Shown: positions 46,802 to 56,071 of the stretch, in pieces | How positions within the stretch are numbered: position 1 is the first letter of the stretch | How the letters are laid out: every line of letters starts with the position of its first letter | Origin: Candidatus Epulonipiscium viviparus | GTDB lineage: Bacteria; Bacillota; Clostridia; Lachnospirales; Cellulosilyticaceae | Length of the DNA: 64,000 bases | Reading direction: 5' to 3' | Assembly: GCF_030708075.1 (NCBI RefSeq) | Contig: NZ_CP117982.1 | Location: 1,701,513 to 1,765,512 of the forward strand | The notes under the pieces: model-generated | What the model was told of the DNA's origin: nothing | What the model saw: the letters and a program-made list of their open reading frames with translations, nothing else | Database searches by the model: none | Translations under genes and position numbers: made by a program

Positions 46802-48626
46802 TACTAAGCAGTCACCAGATGAAGAGCAAGAAAAACAAGAAAAAATTGACCCTACTTATGGAATTTACGACGTTGAATTTGAAATACGCAATAGTAAAAC
46901 CGTTGGAGAATATTCTCTAAGACTTAAGAAAGATAATGTCTCTAGGTATGTTGTTAGCAAATATGCTCCGCGTGAAAAAATTAAAGAAAAGCTAGATTTA
47001 TATAACAAACATTCTAGTACTATATTTGTAGTTTTTGGCTTTGCATTTGGATATGTGGTAGACGAAATTATTAAAAAAATGGGAAACAGTGCCACAATTT
47101 TTTTAATTGAACCTTCACCTAACGTATTAAAAGCACAAGCAAATTTGGTTGTAAGAGAAAACTATGCTCAAGTAAACTTTTATAACGAAATATCGTTTAG
47201 TCGTTTTTATGCAAACTTCTTTAGTCAGCTGCATATGGGCAATGTAGATTATCTAGAGATTATAGATTTATTTGATTATAAGTTTTTTTATCCAAAATAC
47301 TATGAGAGAATCATGGGTATAATTGAGGTTTGCGAATCAGATTTGCGTACTAATCTCGGAACAGTTAGCGCAATTGGTGATAGATACCTAAGCAATTTAC
47401 TAAACAATATTGGCTATTTAAATTCTTCATATGACATTAAAGCTATCAAAAATAAATATAAAGGGTATCCTGTTGTAGTTGTTATGGCAGGACCTTCTTT
47501 AGATAAAAATTTGGAAGAGCTGAAGAACTTTGATGGCTTGATTTTTGCTATAGGTAGAACGGTCCAGTCTGTAAAAAGTATTGGTAAAAACCCTGATTTT
47601 TCTTTTATTGTAGATTACAGCGTTAAGATGGATGCGACATTTGGTGGGTTTTATGATATTCCTCTAGTAGCATTAATTAGCTCTGCGCAAGAGGTTATTA
47701 ATAATTGGGAAGATAAAATATATTTTATAACTCACGACCACACGATGGAAGAGCTTGTTGATGTAAAATTGGAAAAATTTGAGATAAATGTTTCTGTGTC
47801 AACATTAGCGATAGAGTTTGCTAAGTATGTAGGTGCTGGTCCTATCATTATAATAGGACAAGACTTGGGCTTTACCAGAAAGAAGATGTATTCAAAAACG
47901 TGTAACATATATGAAAACCCAAATCTCGCCGAAAGATTAGATAAAATTGACGTTAGCAAATCTAAGGTACACGAAATTGTTCAGGGCTATTATGACGATG
48001 AAGAGATTCTAAGCTCTAGTATTTTTACGGCCATCAAACGCTGGATCCAACGCTTCATAAAAGCTAACCCTAATATAAAAGTTATCAATTCAACAGAAGG
48101 CGGAGCTAGAATTGAAGGCGCACTGCAAATGCCGCTAAAAGAAGCGATCGAAAAATATAATTATCAGAAAACGGATATAGATTATGTTCCGCAATTGCTA
48201 TTCCCTGAGCCTATAGATGTAGAGGCTAGATTAACTGAAACTCTCGAAAAATTAGAGTTAAAAATGGATCTTATTAAGCAGGTAACCGAAAAATCTAAAG
48301 AGTTAATGAAAATCTATGAAGAATATGATCCAAATTTGTCTTCCGATAAAGTAAAAGAAATTTATGTGCAAATTCATAATTTAGAAGTTGAGCTGAGCCA
48401 AATTGAAGTGGATCGTATATATCGTTATATTTTTGAAAAACTATCGTATGATATTAGTAGAAATCCAGATTATAAATATCAGCCTAAAAGAGATGATGTA
48501 GAAAATGCGCTCAAAATTACTATGGGCAGTATACTCTTGTATAAATCTATGGAGATAGCAATAAGAGGTGCGATTGCTGCAATAAAGAAAAGGCTTGGAT
48601 TTGAGGAGGAAAACGATGAGCAATGA
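46794..48626 (+). CDS. Maf-type flagellin glycosyltransferase (DUF115/MptE-like)
   Basis: Motility-associated factor, 610 residues. It has an N-terminal Maf region (VFGFAFGYVVDEIIKK, then IFLIEPSPNVLKAQ), a central DUF115 domain (VVVMAGPSLDKNLEELKNFDG, then IGRTVQSVKSIGKNPDF), and a C-terminal helical region. Known Maf proteins add nonulosonic acid to flagellin Ser/Thr. The complete nonulosonate pathway that follows supports that role. The start is ATG 46794, overlapping the fliS stop codon by 8 bases. The previous TTG at 46785 is less likely. The next small gene overlaps its end by 11 bases. Confidence 0.88.
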   Translation: MSDTKQSPDEEQEKQEKIDPTYGIYDVEFEIRNSKTVGEYSLRLKKDNVSRYVVSKYAPREKIKEKLDLYNKHSSTIFVVFGFAFGYVVDEIIKKMGNSATIFLIEPSPNVLKAQANLVVRENYAQVNFYNEISFSRFYANFFSQLHMGNVDYLEIIDLFDYKFFYPKYYERIMGIIEVCESDLRTNLGTVSAIGDRYLSNLLNNIGYLNSSYDIKAIKNKYKGYPVVVVMAGPSLDKNLEELKNFDGLIFAIGRTVQSVKSIGKNPDFSFIVDYSVKMDATFGGFYDIPLVALISSAQEVINNWEDKIYFITHDHTMEELVDVKLEKFEINVSVSTLAIEFAKYVGAGPIIIIGQDLGFTRKKMYSKTCNIYENPNLAERLDKIDVSKSKVHEIVQGYYDDEEILSSSIFTAIKRWIQRFIKANPNIKVINSTEGGARIEGALQMPLKEAIEKYNYQKTDIDYVPQLLFPEPIDVEARLTETLEKLELKMDLIKQVTEKSKELMKIYEEYDPNLSSDKVKEIYVQIHNLEVELSQIEVDRIYRYIFEKLSYDISRNPDYKYQPKRDDVENALKITMGSILLYKSMEIAIRGAIAAIKKRLGFEEENDEQ

Positions 48627-48942
48627 TATTATTGAACGCAAAGAAGATTTACAAAATTATTTACCAAAACTAGAAAAGGGTTTTGTAACTATATTAAATA
48701 AACTAAAAAATGATCAAGGAATTAAGGGTTTTGAAATGTTAACAGATGCATTAGAAGGCTTAAGTTGGGTAACATCATCTTTGGAATTAGTGGATTCTAC
48801 GATAATTAATGTAGAAGATTTTCAAGATACAGTAGAAACATTACTAGATGCGATGGAAAACAAAGATGTTGAAACTATTTCTGACGTGATAGAATTTGAA
48901 TTATTAGATTTAGTCAACGAGTGGGCAGAAAAGTTAGATTAA
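48616..48942 (+). CDS. Small acidic hypothetical protein in the Maf operon
   Basis: The 108-residue protein is not recognised. It is acidic and predicted fully helical, with heptad-like leucines (YLPKLEKGFVTILNKLK, then FQDTVETLLDAMENKD). It overlaps the end of the Maf gene by 11 bases and has GAGGAGG upstream of ATG 48616, so the two are translationally coupled. It precedes legB by 12 bp. The size and context suggest an accessory or chaperone protein for flagellin glycosylation, by analogy with FliS-like small partners. This is inference only. Confidence 0.75.
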   Translation: MSNDIIERKEDLQNYLPKLEKGFVTILNKLKNDQGIKGFEMLTDALEGLSWVTSSLELVDSTIINVEDFQDTVETLLDAMENKDVETISDVIEFELLDLVNEWAEKLD

Positions 48943-48954
48943 GGAAGGTGCAAT

Positions 48955-49935
48955 TTGGAGAAGACAATTGTAACAGGAGCAGATGGTTTTATAGGCTCTC
49001 ATTTATGTGAAAAATTGGTTAAAGAAGGAAAAAAAGTTAAGGCATTTGTGTATTATAACTCATTTAATTCATGGGGTTGGCTTGATACTATTGATGAGAA
49101 AGTTAAAAATGAGATAGAGATATTTGCGGGAGACATTAGGGATTCGAATGGTGTGAGGGTGGCGTTAACAGGAATGGATCTAGTCTACCATTTGGCCGCT
49201 TTGATAGCGATTCCCTTCAGCTATCATTCTCCTGAGTCATATGTTGATACTAATATAAAAGGTACGTTAAATATACTCCAGGCAGCTAAAAACTTGGATT
49301 TATCTCGAGTGTTAATCACATCTACATCTGAGGTATATGGAACTGCAGATTATGTTCCCATAGACGAAAAGCATCCCTTTAAGGCGCAATCTCCATATTC
49401 AGCAACCAAGATAGCTGCAGATAGGTTGGCGGAATCCTTTTATAGAAGCTTCAATTTGCCTGTTACAATTGTTCGACCGTTTAATGCGTATGGGCCTCGT
49501 CAATCGGCACGGGCGGTTATTCCAACTATCATTACTCAGTTGCTTGCAGGTAAAGAAGTGATTAAACTTGGTGCGCTATCACCAACCCGCGACTTTAACT
49601 ATGTAAAAGATATTGCAGATGGCTTTGTTGCGATTGCAAATTCGGATCAAACGATTGGTGAAGAAATAAATATTGCAACAGAACGAGAGATCAGCATAGA
49701 GGGGCTTGCAAAGGAGCTTATATCTCAAATCAATCCCACAGCGACGATTATATGCGAATCCGAAAGAATGCGACCGGCCAAAAGTGAAGTAGAACGATTG
49801 CTAGGCTCCAATGAAAAGATAAAAGCTCTCACCGATTGGGAGCCGCAATATACTTTTGCGCAAGGGCTTCACGAAACAATCGAGTGGTTTAAACAAAATA
49901 CCGCAGGATATAAAACAGACATTTATAATATATAG
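48955..49935 (+). CDS. legB: NAD-dependent 4,6-dehydratase LegB (legionaminic acid synthesis)
   Basis: Short-chain NDP-sugar 4,6-dehydratase, 326 residues. It has the Rossmann motif TGADGFIGSHL near the start, STSEVYG, and the catalytic YSATK motif. The segment NAYGPRQSARAVIPTIITQ fits LegB-type enzymes, which act on UDP- or GDP-GlcNAc to give the 4-keto-6-deoxy sugar. The start is TTG 48955 after AAGGAAGGTG. It is the first of a run of genes that together can make CMP-legionaminic acid. A CapD/PseB type is less likely because the aminotransferase, epimerase and PtmE-like genes match the legionaminate route. Confidence 0.88.
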   Translation: MEKTIVTGADGFIGSHLCEKLVKEGKKVKAFVYYNSFNSWGWLDTIDEKVKNEIEIFAGDIRDSNGVRVALTGMDLVYHLAALIAIPFSYHSPESYVDTNIKGTLNILQAAKNLDLSRVLITSTSEVYGTADYVPIDEKHPFKAQSPYSATKIAADRLAESFYRSFNLPVTIVRPFNAYGPRQSARAVIPTIITQLLAGKEVIKLGALSPTRDFNYVKDIADGFVAIANSDQTIGEEINIATEREISIEGLAKELISQINPTATIICESERMRPAKSEVERLLGSNEKIKALTDWEPQYTFAQGLHETIEWFKQNTAGYKTDIYNI

Positions 49936-49944
49936 GGTGATGTT

Positions 49945-51093
49945 ATGATACCGTTATCAGTACCAAATCTTAAAGGTAATGAATTAAAGTATGTAACAAA
50001 AGCATTAGAGGCCGAGTGGGTTTCTACTGGAGGTGCGTATATAAATCAGTTTGAGAAAGATTTAGCTGAATATATATGCGCACCCGCGGCAGTGGCAGTG
50101 GCAAGCGGAACTGCAGGATTGCATCTTGCGTTACTAGAAGCCGGGGTTACTGCAGGAGATTACGTAATTGCACCGACGCTTACGTTTATAGCTGCAGTAA
50201 ATCCAATCAAATATGTGGGAGCGGCACCGTTGTTTATGGATTGCGACGATAGCCTATGCCTCGATGTTGCAAAGGTAGAAAAGTTTGTTGCAACTGAATG
50301 TGTATTTGCAAACAATGTGTTGACATTTAGAGATAAGCCGATCAAGGCAATTATGGTGGTTCATGTGTTTGGAAACCTTGCCAATATGATGGCGCTTATG
50401 GCAATAGCAAGGAAGTATAATCTAAAAGTGATAGAAGACGCGACTGAGGCACTAGGAACTTATGCTATAGTCGATGGTCACAAAAAATTTGCAGGTACTA
50501 TTGGGGACTTTGGGGTATTTTCGTTTAATGGAAACAAGATTATAACAACAGGCGGCGGCGGAATGGTTGTTGCGTTAGACGCAGACAAGCTCAAGCATAT
50601 TAAATATCTGAGTACTCAAGCAAAAGACGATGAGTTAAACTATATCCATAACGAAATAGGATATAATTATAGAATGACTAATGTTCAGGCTGCAATTGGA
50701 GTGGGGCAGCTCGAGCAGCTGGAGAAATTTGTTGTTATTAAAAAAAATAACTATGAGCTATATAAGGAGTTGTTAAAAAGTGTTACTGAAGTGGAATTGA
50801 TAAACTTTAGAACAGATATAAGACCGAATTATTGGTTCTATAGTGTGCAATTTGCTGAGGGGATTGATATTGGAAAAATTATACAATCATTGCTGCGTAA
50901 GGGCATAGGGTCGCGACCCATTTGGGGATTGATCCATAAGCAAGCGCCATACCAGAGTGATTATGCTTTCGAAATAGAGAGGGCAGATAAATACGTAACT
51001 TCTATTATCAATATTCCATGTAGCTCAAATCTAAAAAGCGAGGAGATTCAAAATGTTGTAACGGCAATTAAGGAGATACTAGCAAATGGATAA
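49945..51093 (+). CDS. legC: PLP-dependent aminotransferase LegC (DegT/DnrJ/EryC1/StrS family)
   Basis: Transfers an amino group to C4 of the keto sugar made by LegB. The 382-residue protein has family segments AVASGTAGLHLAL, VIEDATEALGTY, and FSFNGNKIITTGGGG, where the lysine should bind PLP. The ATG at 49945 is preceded by GGGTGATG. It is nine bases after legB and overlaps the next gene by 8 bases, so the operon is tightly coupled. Confidence 0.9.
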   Translation: MIPLSVPNLKGNELKYVTKALEAEWVSTGGAYINQFEKDLAEYICAPAAVAVASGTAGLHLALLEAGVTAGDYVIAPTLTFIAAVNPIKYVGAAPLFMDCDDSLCLDVAKVEKFVATECVFANNVLTFRDKPIKAIMVVHVFGNLANMMALMAIARKYNLKVIEDATEALGTYAIVDGHKKFAGTIGDFGVFSFNGNKIITTGGGGMVVALDADKLKHIKYLSTQAKDDELNYIHNEIGYNYRMTNVQAAIGVGQLEQLEKFVVIKKNNYELYKELLKSVTEVELINFRTDIRPNYWFYSVQFAEGIDIGKIIQSLLRKGIGSRPIWGLIHKQAPYQSDYAFEIERADKYVTSIINIPCSSNLKSEEIQNVVTAIKEILANG

Positions 51094-52150
51094 AGAATTA
51101 AACAACTTGATAATAGATAAAAATTGTACTGTAAAACAAGCGATCAAAAGATTAGATGATACAGCTAAGAAGATTCTCTTTGTGGCAAACGATGGAAAGG
51201 CAGAAGGAACCATCACAGACGGCGATGTTAGGCGATGGATTCTAAAAAATGGCTCTTTAGATGCAGATGTTACCAATATAATGAATACCAATTTTTCGTA
51301 TGCGCTATACGATGAAGAAGAAAAGATTCAAGAGATATTTAGCGGAGGGATCATCTTTGCTATTCCTATTTTAGATGTGGATTATAAAATTATAGACATA
51401 AAATTTGTTGAGCGAGTAGTTAATAGTGTAAAAAAAGAGCGCGCACAGCTCAATACTAAAGTTGTGATTATGGCAGGTGGAAAGGGCACCAGGTTGTATC
51501 CTTATACACAAATTTTGCCAAAACCACTCATTCCAATTGGTGAAAAAACTATCTTAGAGCATATTTTATCTCGATTTAATAACTATGGTTGCGTTGATTT
51601 TTTGCTAACACTAAATTATAAAAAAGGGATGATTAAAAGTTATTTAGAAGACATAGAGAGTCCATATAATTTTTCTTATATAGAAGAAAGTGATTTTTAT
51701 GGCACTGCAGGAAGCCTGTCGTTATTAAGGGGAAAGCTTACCGAAACATTTTTTGTTACAAACTGCGATATTCTCATTGATGCTCGCTATGACGAAATTA
51801 TTGCGCATCATAAAGCCAATAAGAACCAAATTACGTTAGTGACTTCGCTTACCACCTATACAATTCCATATGGTGTGGTGATAACAAAAGATGAGGGGGA
51901 GGTTTGTGCCCTTAGTGAAAAGCCAGAGTATAGTTTTCAAATTAATACAGGAGTGTACGTATTGGAACCAGAAGTTTTAGAGGATATACCCAGCAATGTG
52001 TTTTTTCATATTACAGATTTGATAGAAATATATTTAGAGCAAGGCAAAAAAGTGGGAACGTTTCCGATTAGATCTGGGCAATGGCTAGATATGGGAGACC
52101 TTCATCTGATGGAAGATATGATAGAAAAAATCGATCGAATCGACAACTAG
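51086..52150 (+). CDS. CBS-domain nucleotidyltransferase (PtmE-like)
   Basis: The 354-residue protein has N-terminal CBS-like repeats (about 1-115) and a C-terminal nucleotidyltransferase of the GlmU/ManC group with IMAGGKGTRLYPYTQILPKP near residue 128. In Campylobacter the equivalent PtmE makes a GDP-activated amino sugar that feeds the legionaminate pathway. Its presence here hints at GDP-linked rather than UDP-linked intermediates. It overlaps the end of legC by 8 bases. N-terminal CBS domains in relatives may sense nucleotides. Confidence 0.82.
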   Translation: MDKELNNLIIDKNCTVKQAIKRLDDTAKKILFVANDGKAEGTITDGDVRRWILKNGSLDADVTNIMNTNFSYALYDEEEKIQEIFSGGIIFAIPILDVDYKIIDIKFVERVVNSVKKERAQLNTKVVIMAGGKGTRLYPYTQILPKPLIPIGEKTILEHILSRFNNYGCVDFLLTLNYKKGMIKSYLEDIESPYNFSYIEESDFYGTAGSLSLLRGKLTETFFVTNCDILIDARYDEIIAHHKANKNQITLVTSLTTYTIPYGVVITKDEGEVCALSEKPEYSFQINTGVYVLEPEVLEDIPSNVFFHITDLIEIYLEQGKKVGTFPIRSGQWLDMGDLHLMEDMIEKIDRIDN

Positions 52151-52162
52151 AAAGGAGCTTAT

Positions 52163-53056
52163 ATGACTGTTTTAGAAGAAGAATTACATTTGAAAGCTGC
52201 CAATATTGCTAAAAATGGAGAAAATAACCAACGTAAGCTAGATGCGTATGCTAGGGAATTGCTAGAGTTGGCAGAAGATACTCAAAGTGAGTTTGCTGTA
52301 TCTGCCTTAAAAGATTTAATTATCAACGAAAAGATTGATTTTGTATTTAGGATGTTTGTATTTTTGATGCTTAAGAGAATCAGCCTGATACCGAATTCGA
52401 CATTTGAGGTTGAACCAGAGATGTATGACTATATGCTATTGCAATTAAAAAATTATGTTGATGCTAGCGAAATGCCATTTTTGGCGCCAGATGATAGAAA
52501 GTCGCATCGATTAGTCATTGTGGTAAATCAGTTTTTGGGCGTTGGAACTCTAGAAACAGAGGAGTTTGCAAAAATTATTCAATGTATCGATAAATATTTT
52601 GATCAAATTACAGAAGTATATATTATGAATTCTGATTCGCTTTTGCAGGAAATTTCACTGGCCAAAAAGTATAGAGTTGGTGTTAGCATAAATCCTGAAG
52701 TTGAAGAAGAAGTACAGTTAATATTAAATGAGCATAAAATATTTCGATGTGGTGTAGGATACGAAGAGAAACGAGAGCTAGAGTATCTTGATAGGTTGGC
52801 ATACTTCACACACTATATCTGGAAGCTCAAGCCATATCGCGTTATTGCGCTAAATACTCTCAACTTCTTGGCAGAGCTGGTAAATAACTTTATAGAGGTC
52901 TTTACCGTAGCCTATGATAGCAAGCATATCGATTGCCATACCCAACACGTGATTGTTTTGGATAAAGACACTGCTATAAAAGAAGGTCGTATGGAACTCG
53001 AAGAAGAAGAATACTATAAAAAAATGTTAAACTATATTTTAAATGGCGTTAAATAA
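52163..53056 (+). CDS. Unrecognised protein in the legionaminate operon
   Basis: The 297-residue cytoplasmic protein has a helical N-terminal part (about 1-115) and a predicted alpha/beta segment starting HRLVIVVNQFLGVG, then YIMNSDSLLQEISLAKK. It then has helical stretches (LAYFTHYIWKLKPYRVIALN) and an acidic Glu-rich C-terminus. The alpha/beta half loosely recalls the first Rossmann domain of GT-B glycosyltransferases, but the second half of such an enzyme is missing. It may be a truncated transferase or a new family. The ATG follows AAAGGAG. It sits between the PtmE-like gene and a gap holding a large stem-loop (53058-53125). Confidence 0.7.
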   Translation: MTVLEEELHLKAANIAKNGENNQRKLDAYARELLELAEDTQSEFAVSALKDLIINEKIDFVFRMFVFLMLKRISLIPNSTFEVEPEMYDYMLLQLKNYVDASEMPFLAPDDRKSHRLVIVVNQFLGVGTLETEEFAKIIQCIDKYFDQITEVYIMNSDSLLQEISLAKKYRVGVSINPEVEEEVQLILNEHKIFRCGVGYEEKRELEYLDRLAYFTHYIWKLKPYRVIALNTLNFLAELVNNFIEVFTVAYDSKHIDCHTQHVIVLDKDTAIKEGRMELEEEEYYKKMLNYILNGVK

Positions 53057-53057
53057 G

Positions 53058-53125
53058 GCAGTGATTAGTATGTGGTGGCTAGCAGATAAAATCCTAACTG
53101 CTAACCGCTAACTATTAGTCACTGC
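53058..53125 (+). other. Large imperfect inverted repeat (28-bp arms, 12-base loop)
   Basis: Arms 53058-53085 and 53098-53125 begin and end with GCAGTGA and TCACTGC and share TAGCAG/CTGCTA near the loop. Most differences are G-T pairs, with only about three true mismatches. TATTTTAAT follows. It could act as an intra-operon attenuator, an mRNA-processing site or a small REP-like element. Confidence 0.8.
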
Positions 53126-53149
53126 TATTTTAATAGAGGAGTAATGACT

Positions 53150-53830
53150 ATGGAGATTTTGGGAATTATACCGGCAAGGGGAGGGTCAAAAGGTCTTCCT
53201 GGAAAAAATATCAAAATGCTTGGTGACAAACCGCTTATTGCATACACTATTGCAGCTGCAATAAACTCGAAGCATATAACTCGCACTATAGTTTCGACCG
53301 ACGATGCGGCAATTGCGGAAGTTGCCCTCAAGTTTGGAGCAGAAGTACCGTTTATGCGCCCCGAATGTTTGGCCACAGATACGGCAACTAGCGCGGAGGT
53401 GGTCTTGCATTTACTAAAAACTCTCGAAGGAAATGGATATATGCCAGACTTTATATGTTTGCTTCAATGTACATCGCCTTTTAGAACGGCAGCAGACGTC
53501 GATTCCTGTATAGAAAAATGTTTAAACACTGGTTTTGATGCTTGCTATAGCGTAACAGAAGCACGGAGCAATCCGTATTGGATGAAAGTTTTTGAAGGTA
53601 ACCAGTTAAATTCATTTATTGATGCAGAAATGATTTTAAGACGGCAAGATCTGCCTACAGTATATGAGTTAAACGGTGCGATATACTTTGCCAAAACAGA
53701 AGAAGTGATCAAAAACAAAAGTTTACACCTAGCAAATGCTACTGGATACGTGATGCCAATTCAAAAATCTGTAGATATCGACACCGCTTTGGAATTTGAG
53801 TTGGCAAAAATGTTAATGAATAATATATAA
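53150..53830 (+). CDS. CMP-sugar cytidylyltransferase (NeuA/LegF family)
   Basis: Activates the nonulosonic acid with CTP to give the CMP-linked donor. It has 226 residues, with the nucleotide-binding motif IIPARGGSKGLPGKNIK at the start, FICLLQCTSPFRTAADVD, and a conserved ELNGAIYF. The start is ATG 53150, eight bases after GAGGAG; ATG 53144 is too near. Known LegF, NeuA and PseF enzymes share this fold. LegF is favoured by the surrounding genes. Confidence 0.9.
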   Translation: MEILGIIPARGGSKGLPGKNIKMLGDKPLIAYTIAAAINSKHITRTIVSTDDAAIAEVALKFGAEVPFMRPECLATDTATSAEVVLHLLKTLEGNGYMPDFICLLQCTSPFRTAADVDSCIEKCLNTGFDACYSVTEARSNPYWMKVFEGNQLNSFIDAEMILRRQDLPTVYELNGAIYFAKTEEVIKNKSLHLANATGYVMPIQKSVDIDTALEFELAKMLMNNI

Positions 53831-53860
53831 ATGGCTTGCTTAAACCAAAAGGAGAACGTG

Positions 53861-55006
53861 ATGAAAACAATTATGGTAGTGACAGCAACTAGAGCAGAAT
53901 ATGGATTATTGAAAAATGTATTGCGACATATTCAGGAATCAGACGATCTTGAACTAATATTGATTGTGACGGGAACTCATTTAAGCGAAAAATATGGCTT
54001 GACTGTTGAAGAGATCGAGCAAGATGAAATCCCCATTGCTGCCAAAATATCCATGGAAGTGGAAGATGCTGGAAAGCCAGGTATTGTGAAATCGATGGCA
54101 AAATTAATGGGTGCATTAGCAGATGCAATAGAAGAGTTTAAGCCAGATATGCTGCTAATATTGGGTGACAGATATGAGATGTTGGCCTGTGCCAGTGCGG
54201 GAACAGCGATGAACATTCCGATTGCACATATAGCTGGTGGAGAAGTTAGCTATGGAGCAAATGACGAGCAAATTAGACACGCCATTACGAAGATGTCGCA
54301 TATTCATTTTCCGGAAGCCGATGTCTATGCAAACAATATAAAATTTATGGGAGAGGAAAAGTTTAGAGTCAATCAAGTTGGTGCATTGGGAATAGAAAAT
54401 ATAATCACCACCAAGCTGTTATCTCACAAAGCATTAAATGAACAATTAGGAGTGGCTGTAGATGCCGACACATTTTTAATAACCTATCACCCGGCAACGC
54501 TGTCAAAGATGTTAGCATATGAAATGGATGAGCTGATAACCGCACTAGATGGCTTTAACAATACTATGATAATCACCTACCCCAATGCCGATAATGGCGG
54601 AGAATATATTATAGAACGATGGAAAGAATTTCAGGCAACTCACAAAAATGTGTTTCTATTTAAATCTTTGGGCACTCAAAAATACCTAAGCACAATGAAA
54701 TATGCGGGGCTGATCATTGGTAATTCATCGAGTGCATTAATCGAGGCACCGATATTTAAAAAGCCTGTAGTAAATATTGGCAAAAGGCAAGCCGGAAGAC
54801 TTATGGCAACTAACATATTGAGCTGTTCGAATAAAAAAGAAGACATAGCAAAAGCCATTCAAAAAGCACTGAGCCCAGAGTTTAGAAATAAGGTAGATCG
54901 CACAGTTAGCTTATACGGAATAGGAAATACCAGTGAGCAAATAGTCAGCATATTAGAAGATTTGGAAATTAACGAAAGACTGATTACAAAAAAATTAGTA
55001 TTTTAA
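53861..55006 (+). CDS. UDP-GlcNAc 2-epimerase-type hydrolase (NeuC/LegG family)
   Basis: Removes the nucleotide and epimerises C2 to give the mannosamine-type precursor. It has 381 residues with TATRAEYGLLKNVL, LILGDRYEMLACA and IAHIAGGEVSYGA at the expected places, and GNSSSALIEAP in the second domain. The start is ATG 53861 after AAGGAG; an upstream in-frame ATG at 53831 has no binding site. In this cluster it supplies the sugar for the synthase that follows 36 bp later. Confidence 0.9.
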   Translation: MKTIMVVTATRAEYGLLKNVLRHIQESDDLELILIVTGTHLSEKYGLTVEEIEQDEIPIAAKISMEVEDAGKPGIVKSMAKLMGALADAIEEFKPDMLLILGDRYEMLACASAGTAMNIPIAHIAGGEVSYGANDEQIRHAITKMSHIHFPEADVYANNIKFMGEEKFRVNQVGALGIENIITTKLLSHKALNEQLGVAVDADTFLITYHPATLSKMLAYEMDELITALDGFNNTMIITYPNADNGGEYIIERWKEFQATHKNVFLFKSLGTQKYLSTMKYAGLIIGNSSSALIEAPIFKKPVVNIGKRQAGRLMATNILSCSNKKEDIAKAIQKALSPEFRNKVDRTVSLYGIGNTSEQIVSILEDLEINERLITKKLVF

Positions 55007-55042
55007 TGCGCAGATACAGATAATTTTTGAGGAGATGATGTG

Positions 55043-56056
55043 ATGTTTATTATAGCAGAAGCAGGCGTAAATCATAACGGCGATGTTGCAATCGCAAAAA
55101 AATTAGTGGATATGGCCGCACGATGCGGTGCTGATGCTGTCAAGTTTCAAACATTTAAAGCATCAGATGTTGTGGCTGCAGCTGAAGCAAAGGTGGCGTA
55201 TCAGCAAGCTAATGATGCAACTGTAGAAACTCAATTTGAAATGTTAAGCAGGTTGGAGCTGACATATGATGAATTTAGAGAGCTCAAATGCTATTGTGAT
55301 GAGGTAGGAATTATGTTTTTATCGACTCCCTTTAGCGTAGGCGCACTCAATTTTTTGGTTTCGATAGGTATGGAGATAGTGAAGCTTAGTTCAACAGAGG
55401 TGACAAACGCGCCATTTCTAGCTGCTGCTGCAAAATCTAAAAAGCCGATAATCCTTTCGACAGGGATGAGTTTTTTTGAGGAAGTTGTGGATGCAGTAAA
55501 CATATTGGAAGAGGCTGGTGCGGCAGAGATAACATTGCTTCATTGCACCACCAATTATCCGACTGCAATAGCGGAGGCGAACATTCGTGCTATGGTAAAG
55601 TTAAAAGAGGTTGCCGCAACGGTTGGATATTCAGATCACACGGACGATGCGATATGCGCGGTTGTTGCAACAGCCTTAGGTGCCCAAGTGATAGAGAAAC
55701 ACATTACGTTGGATAAGAACATGGTTGGACCCGACCACAAGGCTTCAGCGACAGAAGTAGAGTTTGCGGAATACGTTTATCAAATTAGAGCAGCCGAAGT
55801 TGCCTTGGGCGACGGTATAAAAACACCAACCGCTGCGGAAGATTTAATGAGAAGCAAGGTGAGGCGAAGTATTGTGGCCAAAATTGATATAGCAGCTGGA
55901 GCGATTATCGACGCATCTATGTTAGATTTTAGACGTCCGGCAGCCGGAATTTCGCCAATGGCCTGTAAAAAAATATTAGGGAAAGCGGCAGCCACTAATA
56001 TAAAAAAAGATGCGATTATAATGCCCGAAGATATAGCAGGTAGTTTGATGTTGTAG
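55043..56056 (+). CDS. N-acetylneuraminate/legionaminate synthase (NeuB/LegI family)
   Basis: Condenses the N-acetylated mannosamine-type sugar with phosphoenolpyruvate to form the nine-carbon acid. It has 337 residues: a TIM-barrel domain with IIAEAGVNHNGD and AVKFQTF, then LHCTTNYPT and VGYSDHT, and a C-terminal SAF (antifreeze-like) domain with RSIVAKIDIAAGAIID. The start is ATG 55043 after GAGGAG; GTG 55040 is also possible. This is the defining enzyme of the nonulosonate pathway. Confidence 0.95.
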   Translation: MFIIAEAGVNHNGDVAIAKKLVDMAARCGADAVKFQTFKASDVVAAAEAKVAYQQANDATVETQFEMLSRLELTYDEFRELKCYCDEVGIMFLSTPFSVGALNFLVSIGMEIVKLSSTEVTNAPFLAAAAKSKKPIILSTGMSFFEEVVDAVNILEEAGAAEITLLHCTTNYPTAIAEANIRAMVKLKEVAATVGYSDHTDDAICAVVATALGAQVIEKHITLDKNMVGPDHKASATEVEFAEYVYQIRAAEVALGDGIKTPTAAEDLMRSKVRRSIVAKIDIAAGAIIDASMLDFRRPAAGISPMACKKILGKAAATNIKKDAIIMPEDIAGSLML

Positions 56057-56071
56057 AAAAGAGGTGCGCTT

